Shown one piece after another: positions 7,418-15,081 of a stretch of DNA of 64,000 nt; within the stretch, counting starts at the first letter, position 1; the number at the start of each line of letters is the position of its first letter. Location: assembly GCF_003610355.1 (NCBI RefSeq), contig NZ_RAPY01000001.1, positions 1,612,001 through 1,676,000 on the forward strand. Direction: 5' to 3'. Below the pieces are notes generated by a model. It saw only the letters and a list, made by a program, of their open reading frames with translations. It was not told where the DNA came from and did no database searches. Both the position numbers and the translations under genes were made by a program. This DNA is from Sphingobacterium detergens (lineage in GTDB: Bacteria; Bacteroidota; Bacteroidia; Sphingobacteriales; Sphingobacteriaceae).

Positions 7418-8362
7418 ATGAAAAAAATATTACTTTCTTTTGTTGCACTCTTTGTATGTATTTCCTCCCAAGCGCAACATTTCGACTTAATCCCTTTAGG
7501 TATATATGGTGGTGAGCAAGAGGATAATCTATCGGCCTACCTGGTTGGGGCTCCAAAGGACACCGCATTTCTCTGTCTTGATGCAGGTACAATAAATACC
7601 GGGATACGAAAAGCCATTCAGCTAAAAAGTCTCCATGGAACAGAAGAAACGATACTACATAATCAAATAAAAGGGTATTTTATTTCTCATGGTCATTTAG
7701 ATCATCTATCCGGTCTGATTATCAATTCTCCGGCGGATAGCAAAAAGAATATTTTTGCCCTTGCTCCTGTACTTCAAATTTTGCAAAACCATTATTTTAT
7801 AAACGATACCTGGATTAATTTTGCTGATCAGGGTCAAAAACCAATTCTTGGAAAGTATCATTACAGTGAATTGCAAGAAGGAATAGAACTTGCGGCACAA
7901 AATACCCCCTTCTTCCTGACGGCATACGAATTAAGCCATGTAAATCCATATAAAAGCAGTGCTGTGCTGGTGCGCTATCATGATCATTATCTACTCTATC
8001 TCGGAGATACAGGTGCCGACCGGGTTGAAAAGGCTGACCGACTTGACAATCTTTGGAAAAATATTGCGCCATTGATCAAAAAAGGTCAATTAAACACGAT
8101 ATTAATTGAGGTGTCTTTTCCCAATAGCCAAGCCGAAAACCTGCTGTTCGGTCACCTTACCCCTAATCTGTTATTGGAGGAGTTAAACAAACTAAAAGAT
8201 AAGATCGGGCAAAATGATTTAAAAGGATTAAACATCGTGGTCACCCACCGAAAACCAACAAGAGATAATCCAGAAATCATAAAAAAGGAGCTCTTAAAAA
8301 ACAATCCTTTAAAAGTAAATTATATTTTTCCTGAGCAAGGAAAGAAGATTAGTCTACCTTAA
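7418..8362 (+). CDS. exported class II 3',5'-cyclic-nucleotide phosphodiesterase
   Basis: A 314-residue metallo-beta-lactamase-fold protein of the PDE class II (CpdP/yeast PDE1-type) family. A signal peptide ends near SSQAQ20, so it acts in the periplasm or outside. Metal ligands are visible as SHGHLDH (90-96), with further conserved ELSH, LYLGDTG and a late THRKPT segment. The family hydrolyses cAMP/cGMP to the 5'-monophosphate. Secretion implies degradation of external nucleotide rather than control of the cytoplasmic pool. It follows a terminator by 14 bases and stands alone; a convergent terminator ends it. Confidence 0.82.
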   Translation: MKKILLSFVALFVCISSQAQHFDLIPLGIYGGEQEDNLSAYLVGAPKDTAFLCLDAGTINTGIRKAIQLKSLHGTEETILHNQIKGYFISHGHLDHLSGLIINSPADSKKNIFALAPVLQILQNHYFINDTWINFADQGQKPILGKYHYSELQEGIELAAQNTPFFLTAYELSHVNPYKSSAVLVRYHDHYLLYLGDTGADRVEKADRLDNLWKNIAPLIKKGQLNTILIEVSFPNSQAENLLFGHLTPNLLLEELNKLKDKIGQNDLKGLNIVVTHRKPTRDNPEIIKKELLKNNPLKVNYIFPEQGKKISLP

Positions 8363-8455
8363 CCATATCCGGCAACAAGATCTCGCAAAAGTGCGATTCT
8401 ACTGAAATTGAATTGCTGAAAGAAGACGATTGGGGTTACGAACAAAATTAAAGAA

Positions 8456-8492
8456 CAATAGGGATGACCGAGTTTTTTGGCCGTCCCTATTG
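8456..8492. terminator. bidirectional terminator
   Basis: CAATAGGGA at 8456-8464 pairs with TCCCTATTG at 8484-8492 around a T-rich loop. It separates the phosphodiesterase from the convergent nitroreductase gene. A short open stretch just before it (8378-8451) was not recognised. Confidence 0.65.
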
Positions 8493-8504
8493 CTATTAAG
8501 AGAA

Positions 8505-9104
8505 CTATATTGCCTGAATAATATCTGCCATATTCAAACGTGATTTGGCTGTTATGCTAGGTTGATTTGAATCCTCCACATTCCGATAGCCAATGGCGAC
8601 GGCAAATAATGTATGGTATTGCTCGAGCCCCAAGATTTGATCATAACGATCATTTTCAATTCCCTCCATTGGTGTTGCATCAATATTATTTGACGCACAG
8701 GCAGCAAGAAAAAATCCCAAAGAAAGATACACCTGCTGTTTCATCCAGGATTGCACATGTTGTTCCCCCTGTGATTTTAAAAAACGATGGTAATAATTTA
8801 TCGATCCCTCGGGAAGCGTGCTGTTGATCTGCTCCTCGAATCGTTGCACATCGTTAAGAGCACTAAAGACGACCAAATGACTTGCCTCATTAATTTTCTC
8901 TGCATTCCAATAGGATGCTTCTGCTAATTTTGTTTTTGTCTCTCCATCTGAAATAAAGAAAAACTTCCAGGGTTGGCTATTGATAGATGATGGACTCAGG
9001 CGAAGTATTTCTTTTAGCTCAGCAATCTTGTCCGCTGAAATTCTTTCTGTTGAATTATACTTTTTTGTTGTATAACGTTGTTTTGCTGTTTCTATAAATG
9101 CCAT
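8505..9104 (-). CDS. nitroreductase-family flavoprotein
   Basis: A 200-residue FMN-dependent oxidoreductase of the NfsB-like nitroreductase family. The FMN-binding segment LSPSSINSQPWKFFFI lies near residues 36-51, and ACASNNIDATPMEG gives the second cofactor region. I chose ATG at 9104 (MAFIETAKQRYTTKKY); a longer frame from 9173 would run through the promoter. It is transcribed divergently from an HxlR regulator, the usual arrangement for genes induced by quinone or electrophile stress, and both promoters lie in one symmetrical element. Confidence 0.88.
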   Translation of the reverse strand: MAFIETAKQRYTTKKYNSTERISADKIAELKEILRLSPSSINSQPWKFFFISDGETKTKLAEASYWNAEKINEASHLVVFSALNDVQRFEEQINSTLPEGSINYYHRFLKSQGEQHVQSWMKQQVYLSLGFFLAACASNNIDATPMEGIENDRYDQILGLEQYHTLFAVAIGYRNVEDSNQPSITAKSRLNMADIIQAI

Positions 9105-9122
9105 AACATACAATTTTAAATT

Positions 9123-9141
9123 AACTATATTTTTTATAGTT
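9123..9141. promoter_or_regulatory. inverted repeat in the nitroreductase leader
   Basis: AACTATA and TATAGTT form perfect 7-bp arms around TTTTT, immediately upstream of the nitroreductase start and next to the divergent promoters. It may be an HxlR half-operator or an mRNA hairpin. Confidence 0.35.
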
Positions 9142-9173
9142 GCAAACTTAAATATAGTGTTATATATTTGCAA
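9140..9173. promoter_or_regulatory. symmetrical divergent promoter of hxlR-type and nitroreductase genes
   Basis: On the plus strand TTG (9140-9142), 20 bases and TATATTTG (9163-9170) form a consensus promoter for the HxlR gene. On the minus strand TTG (9173-9171), 20 bases and TAAGTTTG (9150-9143) form one for the nitroreductase gene. The ends are the perfect inverted repeat TTGCAAA/TTTGCAA, so the -33 of each promoter is part of the -7 region of the other, and the two cannot be occupied together. Confidence 0.7.
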
Positions 9174-9198
9174 TAACGGTCAAAGTTGATAGTAACAG

Positions 9199-9546
9199 AT
9201 GTATTTGATAGACAACAAACAATATCCATGCAGTACTAGCCTGACAATGAAATACATAGGCGGAAAATGGAAAGCAGTTATTCTCATTCATTTAATTGAA
9301 AAAAAACGTTATAATGAGCTGAGAAAAGAATGTCCAATGATTACCGAACGTACATTGAGCCTACAGCTGAAGGAGCTGGAAGCGGACGGCTTGGTCACTC
9401 GGACAGTACACACGGACAAAGCGCCATTAAAGGTTGATTATGAACTTACGGAATTTGGCAGGACACTTATCCCCCTATTGGAATCTATTGCACTATGGGG
9501 CAGAGAAACGGCAAGTAGAACCGGAGCCGTTCAACAAGCTAAATAG
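9199..9546 (+). CDS. HxlR-family transcriptional regulator
   Basis: A 115-residue winged-helix protein. Family hallmarks are CSTSLTMKYIGGKWKAVILIHL near the N-terminus, with the redox-type cysteine before the helix, the recognition segment ITERTLSLQLKELEADGLVTR, and VDYELTEFGRTLIPLLESI. HxlR proteins commonly sense aldehydes, quinones or disulfide stress. It is divergent from a nitroreductase gene, the likely target, and the shared promoter predicts autoregulation. Confidence 0.9.
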   Translation: MYLIDNKQYPCSTSLTMKYIGGKWKAVILIHLIEKKRYNELRKECPMITERTLSLQLKELEADGLVTRTVHTDKAPLKVDYELTEFGRTLIPLLESIALWGRETASRTGAVQQAK

Positions 9547-9579
9547 AATCCAGATCGTGGCTATGCTTATCAGTAAGAT

Positions 9580-10152
9580 ATGAATGAACATCTCCTTAAG
9601 ATCAACAGCATAATTGAACAGCTCGACGGGGACACCCTCAGTGCACTTGAGGCTGTCTCAAAAATAAAAACCTATAAAAAGGGTGATTTTCTACTCTATC
9701 AGGGTGAGGTCTGCCGATATAGCTTTTGGATCGAATCCGGTATCGCAAGAAAATTTTATCTGAACGAGAACAAAGAGCTAACGACTGAGCTGCTCTTTGA
9801 GAATGACCTCGCCGTTGCGTTTAGCAGTTATGTAACCCAACAGCCCAGCCAAGAATTTATACAAGCGGTCACGGATGTTAGGGTATCATCAATTGATAAT
9901 AGCTCTTTCCAGCGTATAAAAGGTCAATTTTCGGCTTTAATGGAGCTCGATCTCCTGATGACCGAGTATTACACCATGTGGCTGGAAAAAAGACTTTTTG
10001 ATTTTCATACACTTGATGCTTCCACGCGTTATTCACAGCTCCTGCGAGATCAACCCAATATGGTACAACAGGTTCCCCTTACCTATATCGCATCTTACCT
10101 GGGCATTTCATTAGAAACCTTAAGCAGAATCCGCGCAAAAATCAAATACTGA
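9580..10152 (+). CDS. Crp/Fnr-family transcriptional regulator
   Basis: A 190-residue protein with an N-terminal cyclic-nucleotide-binding-type fold (KKGDFLLYQGEVCRYSFWIESGIARKFYL, about 34-62) and a C-terminal helix-turn-helix (YIASYLGISLETLSRIRAK). It parallels the regulator before sugE in length and layout. No iron-sulfur cysteine pattern is seen. It is 33 bases after the HxlR gene but is more likely linked to the DUF418 membrane protein downstream, since a perfect TTGA-N6-TCAA palindrome begins 5 bases after its stop codon. Confidence 0.87.
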   Translation: MNEHLLKINSIIEQLDGDTLSALEAVSKIKTYKKGDFLLYQGEVCRYSFWIESGIARKFYLNENKELTTELLFENDLAVAFSSYVTQQPSQEFIQAVTDVRVSSIDNSSFQRIKGQFSALMELDLLMTEYYTMWLEKRLFDFHTLDASTRYSQLLRDQPNMVQQVPLTYIASYLGISLETLSRIRAKIKY

Positions 10153-10156
10153 TTAT

Positions 10157-10170
10157 TTGACTTAAGTCAA
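10157..10170. promoter_or_regulatory. Crp/Fnr-type operator upstream of the DUF418 gene
   Basis: TTGACTTAAGTCAA is a perfect 14-bp palindrome of the TTGA-N6-TCAA type. Its centre is 36.5 bases from the G of a near-consensus -7 box (AAAATTTG, 10193-10200), the same geometry as at sugE. Confidence 0.6.
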
Positions 10171-10187
10171 ATGCCATGTTAACACAT

Positions 10188-10216
10188 CTTTCAAAATTTG
10201 CATAACATTTTGAAAG
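10188..10216. promoter_or_regulatory. inverted repeat around the DUF418 transcription start
   Basis: CTTTCAAAA (10188-10196) and TTTTGAAAG (10208-10216) are perfect 9-bp arms around an 11-base centre that contains the end of the -7 box. It could be a second operator or a 5' hairpin. Confidence 0.35.
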
Positions 10217-10224
10217 CAATTATC

Positions 10225-11307
10225 ATGGCAGAAAAAACGAGATTTATAGGATTTGACTTACTAAGAGCGTATGCAATCTTTGGGATGTATATCGTGAATT
10301 TTAACATGGTGTTTGGAGACCACAACGATACCAGTTGGCAGGGACAATTCCTATCCCTCTTTAGCGGCAACTCAAGCACTATATTTGTTATGTTAGCAGG
10401 TATGGGATTAACCCTGATGACAAAAAAACAGGCATTTGGCACCGCTGAAGAGCAGCTAAACCAGAAATATATTGTACTTAAACGGGCCGGATTTTTATTT
10501 GTTTTGGGATTAGTACTCGCGATCTGGTGGCCAGCGGATATTCTGCATTTTTACGGGTTTTATATGTTCATTGCCTCCTTTTTCCTTTTCCGCGATAAAA
10601 AACAATATATCTACGGCGCAATTATCTTTGCCCTCGTCTTCCACCTGCTACTTCTTTGGATTCCCTATGAAACAGGATGGAATTTTGACACACTGGAATA
10701 TAAAGATATGTGGACTTTAGCTGGTTTTATACGACACTCTTTCTATAATGGCTGGAATGCTGTTTTCCCTTGGATGAGTTATTTTATTACCGGAATGTAC
10801 CTGGCAAAACTAGAATGGACGGATTTAAGTATACAGAGGAAAACATTTGGTATCGGACTAGTCATGTACTTATTGATCCAACTATTGCAAGGTATTCCCA
10901 AAAATCTGATGACTCCTGAGATTGATTTTTTTCTGAATGCAGATTATCTCCCCCCTTTTCTACCCTTTTTAATCAGTACAATCGGCTTTGGATTAATGTT
11001 AATTGCTTCGTTCATGTATATCAGCAAATTTATTGCACATCACAAATTTGCAAACGATTTGGCCAAAACGGGACAAATGACATTGACACATTATATTTCC
11101 CATCTAACAATCGGATTAGTTTTCTTCTCGTTTATAATAAATCAGGGATACTTTGCCAAGATCAACCCATCTAAATCACTATCCCCGATGCTCATATTTA
11201 TTATTTCGCTGCTCTATTTTATATGCAGTTACTATTTCAGTAAACTTTGGACCAAAAGATTTAAACATGGTCCGTTCGAACTTCTACTGAGAAAAATTTC
11301 TGCTTAA
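10225..11307 (+). CDS. DUF418/YeiB-like integral membrane protein
   Basis: A polytopic inner-membrane protein of about 360 residues with 9-10 hydrophobic helices. The opening RFIGFDLLRAYAIFGMYIVNF and the MLAGMGLTLM helix are typical of the DUF418/YeiB family, related to membrane acyltransferases and the heparan-alpha-glucosaminide N-acetyltransferase group. Substrate is unknown. I chose ATG 10225 because the predicted transcription start from the operator/-7 geometry is near 10205, after the possible TTG start at 10198. Activation by the adjacent Crp/Fnr regulator is inferred. Confidence 0.75.
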   Translation: MAEKTRFIGFDLLRAYAIFGMYIVNFNMVFGDHNDTSWQGQFLSLFSGNSSTIFVMLAGMGLTLMTKKQAFGTAEEQLNQKYIVLKRAGFLFVLGLVLAIWWPADILHFYGFYMFIASFFLFRDKKQYIYGAIIFALVFHLLLLWIPYETGWNFDTLEYKDMWTLAGFIRHSFYNGWNAVFPWMSYFITGMYLAKLEWTDLSIQRKTFGIGLVMYLLIQLLQGIPKNLMTPEIDFFLNADYLPPFLPFLISTIGFGLMLIASFMYISKFIAHHKFANDLAKTGQMTLTHYISHLTIGLVFFSFIINQGYFAKINPSKSLSPMLIFIISLLYFICSYYFSKLWTKRFKHGPFELLLRKISA

Positions 11308-11340
11308 GTTGGGCTAAGCGCAATGACTCTTAAAAAGTTC

Positions 11341-11380
11341 TTCATTCGGAAGCGTTCATCCCAGATCGCTTCCGAATGAA
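11341..11380. terminator. bidirectional terminator
   Basis: Perfect 14-bp arms, TTCATTCGGAAGCG and CGCTTCCGAATGAA, around a 12-base loop lie between the convergent DUF418 and flavoprotein genes. Confidence 0.75.
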
Positions 11381-11423
11381 ATTAAGATTAAATTTGTTGT
11401 GGCTACGATCTTGCAAGTTTATA

Positions 11424-12332
11424 TTAGAAGTTTTCTTCAACTAATTCTTTATTGACCATTGCTCCCGCTAAATTGCCCGCTGCTACAGCATTGGCAACGG
11501 ACCGCATCATACTCGTATTATCGCCACATGCAAAAACCCCTTTAATAGTTGTTTTCTGAAAATTGTCAACGACAATATGCCCTTGTTCAGTCAAGTCACA
11601 GCCCAACTCAACAGGAATACTTGAATGCTGCCTAAAAGGGATTGCTGCATATACGGCATCAAATGCTATTGCTTTGTTACCCTTGAAAATCACTTTTTCC
11701 ACCCAGCCATTCTTGTGCTGGATTTTACTAACCGGTTCATCTATGACAGTTACACCGTGTTTCTTCAATTTTGCAGCCTGCTCCACACTGAAATTTGCTT
11801 CTCCAGAAGTCAATATTGTCAGATCGGTAGAGAGGTTGTTGACTAAAGATGCCAAATGTAAAGCTCGTTCACCGTTAGCCATAATTGCCGTTTTCTTGCC
11901 ACTGAATTCATATCCATGGCAGTATGGACAATGAATAACTGAAATCCCCCAACAGGCCGAAAAACCTTGGATGCCTGGCATGATATCTTCTACCCCAGTC
12001 GCAAAAATCAACTTTTTTGCGCTAAATAGTTCACCATTTTCAGTATTGATTTCAAAGCCATTGCTTGTTTTCTTTCCACTTACAGCAAGTCCTTTATGGA
12101 ATCTTACTGTTGGATAATTTAATACCTGCTCTTTCGCTTTTTTAGCAATAACCGATGGCTTTTCGCCATCATGAGTTATAAAATTATGCGAATGCGGTGT
12201 CTGTCTATTACATGGTAGACCACTATCAATAATAAGCACCTGACGTAGTGATCGCCCCAGTGCCATTGCTGCCGAAAGTCCGGCATAACTTCCTCCAACA
12301 ATGATGACATCAAAATTTTTATCGTCTTTCAT
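11424..12332 (-). CDS. thioredoxin-reductase-like FAD/NAD(P) oxidoreductase
   Basis: A 302-residue flavoprotein of the thioredoxin-reductase fold. The FAD-binding GGSYAGLSAAMALGR is near residue 12. A CPYCHGYE segment replaces the usual CATCDG redox motif but keeps CxxC. The NADPH-binding region lies around KKTAIMANGERALHLAS and a late FACGDN closes the FAD site. Proteins of this branch include disulfide oxidases and uncharacterised reductases, so thioredoxin is not assured as partner. Start chosen at ATG 12332 (MKDDKNFDVIIVGG) because the longer frame adds a non-conserved leader. Confidence 0.82.
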   Translation of the reverse strand: MKDDKNFDVIIVGGSYAGLSAAMALGRSLRQVLIIDSGLPCNRQTPHSHNFITHDGEKPSVIAKKAKEQVLNYPTVRFHKGLAVSGKKTSNGFEINTENGELFSAKKLIFATGVEDIMPGIQGFSACWGISVIHCPYCHGYEFSGKKTAIMANGERALHLASLVNNLSTDLTILTSGEANFSVEQAAKLKKHGVTVIDEPVSKIQHKNGWVEKVIFKGNKAIAFDAVYAAIPFRQHSSIPVELGCDLTEQGHIVVDNFQKTTIKGVFACGDNTSMMRSVANAVAAGNLAGAMVNKELVEENF

Positions 12333-12474
12333 CTTTATAAATTTGATTTTAAATGCTGATGATACTAGCAGATTTATGAACCTGTAAGTAAGGTCTTCGT
12401 CCACCGGACCTATTCATTCCAGTAGGTGAATTAAATAAATCAGAATAGTTTCATCTATGATTGTCTTGTTTATT

Positions 12475-13071
12475 CTATTTTTTACAAATGATCAAATAAA
12501 AAGGATAATTCTCTTCTACTTCCTTGATTTCAATCAATCCATATTTTTCGAACTCCGAACGAATAGATTCCAAGTCATAAAAGAACATGCTAACACCTCC
12601 AAACATTTCAAAACGATCTGTGCCTATGGCAGTCCCTTGCCTATAGATATTTGCCTGTTTTGACACAGTCGTAAAGATCATGTAACCATCGTCGGATAAC
12701 TGCTCGTAACAGTCGCGTATAAATTTAGCCCGTTCCTCAGTTCCTAAAAGATGGATGAGTGCGTAACAAAATATACCACCATATTTTTTGGTATCAAATG
12801 GCATATCTACGACCGAACCATGATGTATGATCGTGTGACTTCCAACATATTTTCGGGCGATTTCAATTGCTGTATTGGACAACTCAATTCCGGTAACAGC
12901 TATTCCATGATCAAGAAATACATGACCATTTCGCCCATAGCCAAAGCCCGGTATAAGGATTTCCTTGATATTTTCTCCTATAAAGAGATCTTTCGCGAGG
13001 TGCGCTGAATGAGCAGGACGCCCTCCCCACATCTCCCCTTTTTCTATAAAATTACGTTCCCAAAACTCCAT
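12475..13071 (-). CDS. class I SAM-dependent methyltransferase
   Basis: A 198-residue protein with the Rossmann-type SAM site ILIPGFGYGRNGHVF (about 39-53) in place of the usual E/DxGxGxG, an acidic GIELS after strand 2, and FCYALIHLL at motif IV. Size and the N-terminal WERNFIEKGEMWGGRPAH resemble small-molecule methyltransferases of the TPMT/tellurite-resistance type. Substrate unknown. An isolated gene, 142 bases upstream of the flavoprotein gene on the same strand. Confidence 0.8.
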   Translation of the reverse strand: MEFWERNFIEKGEMWGGRPAHSAHLAKDLFIGENIKEILIPGFGYGRNGHVFLDHGIAVTGIELSNTAIEIARKYVGSHTIIHHGSVVDMPFDTKKYGGIFCYALIHLLGTEERAKFIRDCYEQLSDDGYMIFTTVSKQANIYRQGTAIGTDRFEMFGGVSMFFYDLESIRSEFEKYGLIEIKEVEENYPFYLIICKK

Positions 13072-13205
13072 ATCTGTAGGTCTTTACATTAAGTATACAG
13101 TCTATTTTTGATTGAATTCTGCTTCTGATAGACTCTTTAATTTCAATAATGATAGGACGAAGGTAAGTTATTTTATTATTGCAACTATGTAGCAACACTA
13201 TTAAA

Positions 13206-13220
13206 TGCAATTAAATTGCA
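13206..13220. promoter_or_regulatory. palindrome upstream of the methyltransferase gene
   Basis: TGCAATTAAATTGCA is a perfect 15-bp palindrome about 135 bases upstream of the methyltransferase start. It is a candidate operator; the binding protein is unknown. Confidence 0.35.
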
Positions 13221-13270
13221 AATAAATTACATTTAAAGACCGCTATTCACATAATGGTTATTTATCAGTA

Positions 13271-13302
13271 TTGAAAAAGACAGTGTGCCGACGATATCTT
13301 TG
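13271..13302 (+). promoter_or_regulatory. consensus promoter with long leader
   Basis: TTG (13271-13273), 21 bases and TATCTTTG (13295-13302) fit the Bacteroidota promoter. Transcription would begin about 175 bases before the DUF1349 gene. The leader holds short frames, including a 19-codon frame at 13382-13441 (MNNRAKRAHECCLKHTLDE) whose ATG overlaps the stop of a preceding 9-codon frame. Otherwise 13072-13482 has no gene. Confidence 0.5.
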
Positions 13303-13482
13303 CCTTTAGACAAAAGAAATACACCTCTTGCTAAAAAGAATAGAATGAAACCATCATGATTTATTTAATTCACTTGCTAGAATGAATAACCGAGCAAAGC
13401 GAGCTCATGAATGCTGCTTAAAACATACACTCGATGAATAAATCTGATAGCTTCATCACAATTGAAAAACAAATTTATACAG

Positions 13483-14145
13483 ATGAAAAAAATAAAGACA
13501 CTTTTTGCGGCTTCATTGCTTCCTTTCTTCGCCACACAGGCCGCCGCACAACAATTGGACAAAATGACCTGGTTTAACGAACCTACGGAATGGACAGTCA
13601 GTAACAACTCCCTTTCCATGTTTGTCACACCCAAGAGCGACTACTGGCGAATATCACATTATGGATTTACCGTAGATGATGCACCCTTTTTCTACACGGA
13701 GAGAGGGGGTGAATTTGAAGTGAAGGTCAAAATTTCGGCCAAGTATAAAAATCGTTTTGATCAAGCAGGTATCATGCTGCGTATAGATCATGAAAATTAT
13801 ATAAAAGCGGGAATAGAATTTGTCGATGGCAAGTACAACCTGAGTACTGTCGTCACGCATCGAACCAGCGACTGGAGCATCGTACCAATAGATAAAGAAA
13901 TCCCTTTTATATGGATAAAAGCAATTCGAAGATTAGATGCTGTAGAATTCTTTTATTCTTTTGATGACAAGGAATATGTGATGATGAGAAATGCCTGGTT
14001 ACAAGATAATCATCCTGTCATGGTTGGTTTGATGGGTGCATCCCCGGATGGTGATGGCTTCCAGGCTAAGTTTGAACACTTTGGGATCAAACATCTTCCA
14101 GACCAGCGTAGAACCAAATGGCTAAAAGAAAATAATTCCAATTGA
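13483..14145 (+). CDS. secreted DUF1349 (concanavalin-like fold) protein
   Basis: A 220-residue protein with a signal peptide (MKKIKTLFAASLL...ATQAAAQ). The mature part matches the DUF1349 pattern: WTVSNNSLSMFVTPKSDYWR, FEVKVKISAKYKNRFDQAGIMLRID, YIKAGIEFVDG and a final DGDGFQAKFEHFGI. The fold is a concanavalin-type jelly roll often tied to carbohydrate binding, but no catalytic role is established. Start chosen at ATG 13483, which gives a clean signal peptide. It stands alone and ends at a hairpin shared with a convergent gene. Confidence 0.8.
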   Translation: MKKIKTLFAASLLPFFATQAAAQQLDKMTWFNEPTEWTVSNNSLSMFVTPKSDYWRISHYGFTVDDAPFFYTERGGEFEVKVKISAKYKNRFDQAGIMLRIDHENYIKAGIEFVDGKYNLSTVVTHRTSDWSIVPIDKEIPFIWIKAIRRLDAVEFFYSFDDKEYVMMRNAWLQDNHPVMVGLMGASPDGDGFQAKFEHFGIKHLPDQRRTKWLKENNSN

Positions 14146-14158
14146 GCAGCTTAGTCAG

Positions 14159-14187
14159 GTCTGTCAAAAGCTACTCTTTTGACAGAC
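14159..14187. terminator. bidirectional terminator
   Basis: GTCTGTCAAAAG pairs perfectly with CTTTTGACAGAC around a 5-base loop between the DUF1349 and LuxR-type genes, which converge. Confidence 0.7.
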
Positions 14188-14193
14188 TTCTTA

Positions 14194-14979
14194 CTATAGC
14201 GAAGTATCATCTTGATTATACATTTTATTGTATATACTGATTGCTTCATGCGAGTTGCGCACCCGTAGTTTTTGCAGAATATTCTGTCGGTGTCGATTGA
14301 CGGTATTAACGCTCAAAGTTAGCTTCTCGGCAATATCTTTACTACTCATACCTGCTCTAATACACCGTAAAACCTCCCTCTCCCGCACACTCATGACATC
14401 CTTCATCTCCTCTTTGTCAAGCGGAAAAACTTCGCCGCTGACCTGATTAAAAATATAGTTTTTCTGACTTTGACGATCTTCTCGATCAGGCATTAATGTA
14501 TAGCAGCATAATGCCAGTTGCGGAAATTCTTGACCGGGGGTATCCAAATAGATAATCTGATGCGACATCAACATAATTTGCCCATCTTTTCCTTCTACAC
14601 GGAGTACACTATTTGCCTGATATCGAAAACGCTCTTTCGGTTCGGTTTTCTTGACCAGTTCAAGAAACTGCAGTTCAAGTGCATGTTTTACAGCCAGATC
14701 TTCAGGGTGTACGCGCTCTAGAAGAAAATCCTCCCATATACTGTTGATCTCCAATTTTCTTTTGGCTGAACTCATATGTAAACGTTCAGCAATCTCGCCC
14801 ATAAAGGTAAAACTCCAATTGGCTGTCAGATCACTCAATACCACAATGCCGTTATGAATGTCGGCATATGTTTTGGCATATTGCTTATAGTATCTCAAGA
14901 CAGATAGGTCTACACTTGTATTTCGCAGTCCTTTACCAGCAAGATTTTTATTTAGTGTCTTTTTTAAATCCGATCTCAT
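14194..14979 (-). CDS. LuxR-type regulator with PAS-like N-terminal domain
   Basis: A 261-residue protein. The first two thirds (about 25-180) resemble a PAS-type sensor: NGIVVLSDLTANWSFTFMG, IWEDFLLERVHPEDL and a strand-rich LMSHQIIYLDT core. The C-terminus is a GerE/LuxR helix-turn-helix (about 195-255: SVREREVLRCIRAGMSSKDIAEKL followed by LSVNTVNRHRQNILQKL). No receiver domain is present, so it likely senses a ligand or redox cue directly. It lies 102 bases downstream of the barrel/kinase-like gene on the same strand; targets are unknown. Confidence 0.85.
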   Translation of the reverse strand: MRSDLKKTLNKNLAGKGLRNTSVDLSVLRYYKQYAKTYADIHNGIVVLSDLTANWSFTFMGEIAERLHMSSAKRKLEINSIWEDFLLERVHPEDLAVKHALELQFLELVKKTEPKERFRYQANSVLRVEGKDGQIMLMSHQIIYLDTPGQEFPQLALCCYTLMPDREDRQSQKNYIFNQVSGEVFPLDKEEMKDVMSVREREVLRCIRAGMSSKDIAEKLTLSVNTVNRHRQNILQKLRVRNSHEAISIYNKMYNQDDTSL

Positions 14980-15081
14980 AGTTAAATATTCGCAAGTTCA
15001 TGGACATCCCCGGACCATTTTTAATCTATATACAACATGACCGGACTTTTCGCAACGCTCTTGTTAGGCAAACATTTACGC

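Noticed and set aside
8378..8451. A short frame ending ELLKEDDWGYEQN as a gene remnant
   Set aside because: No start and no recognised family; too short to support.
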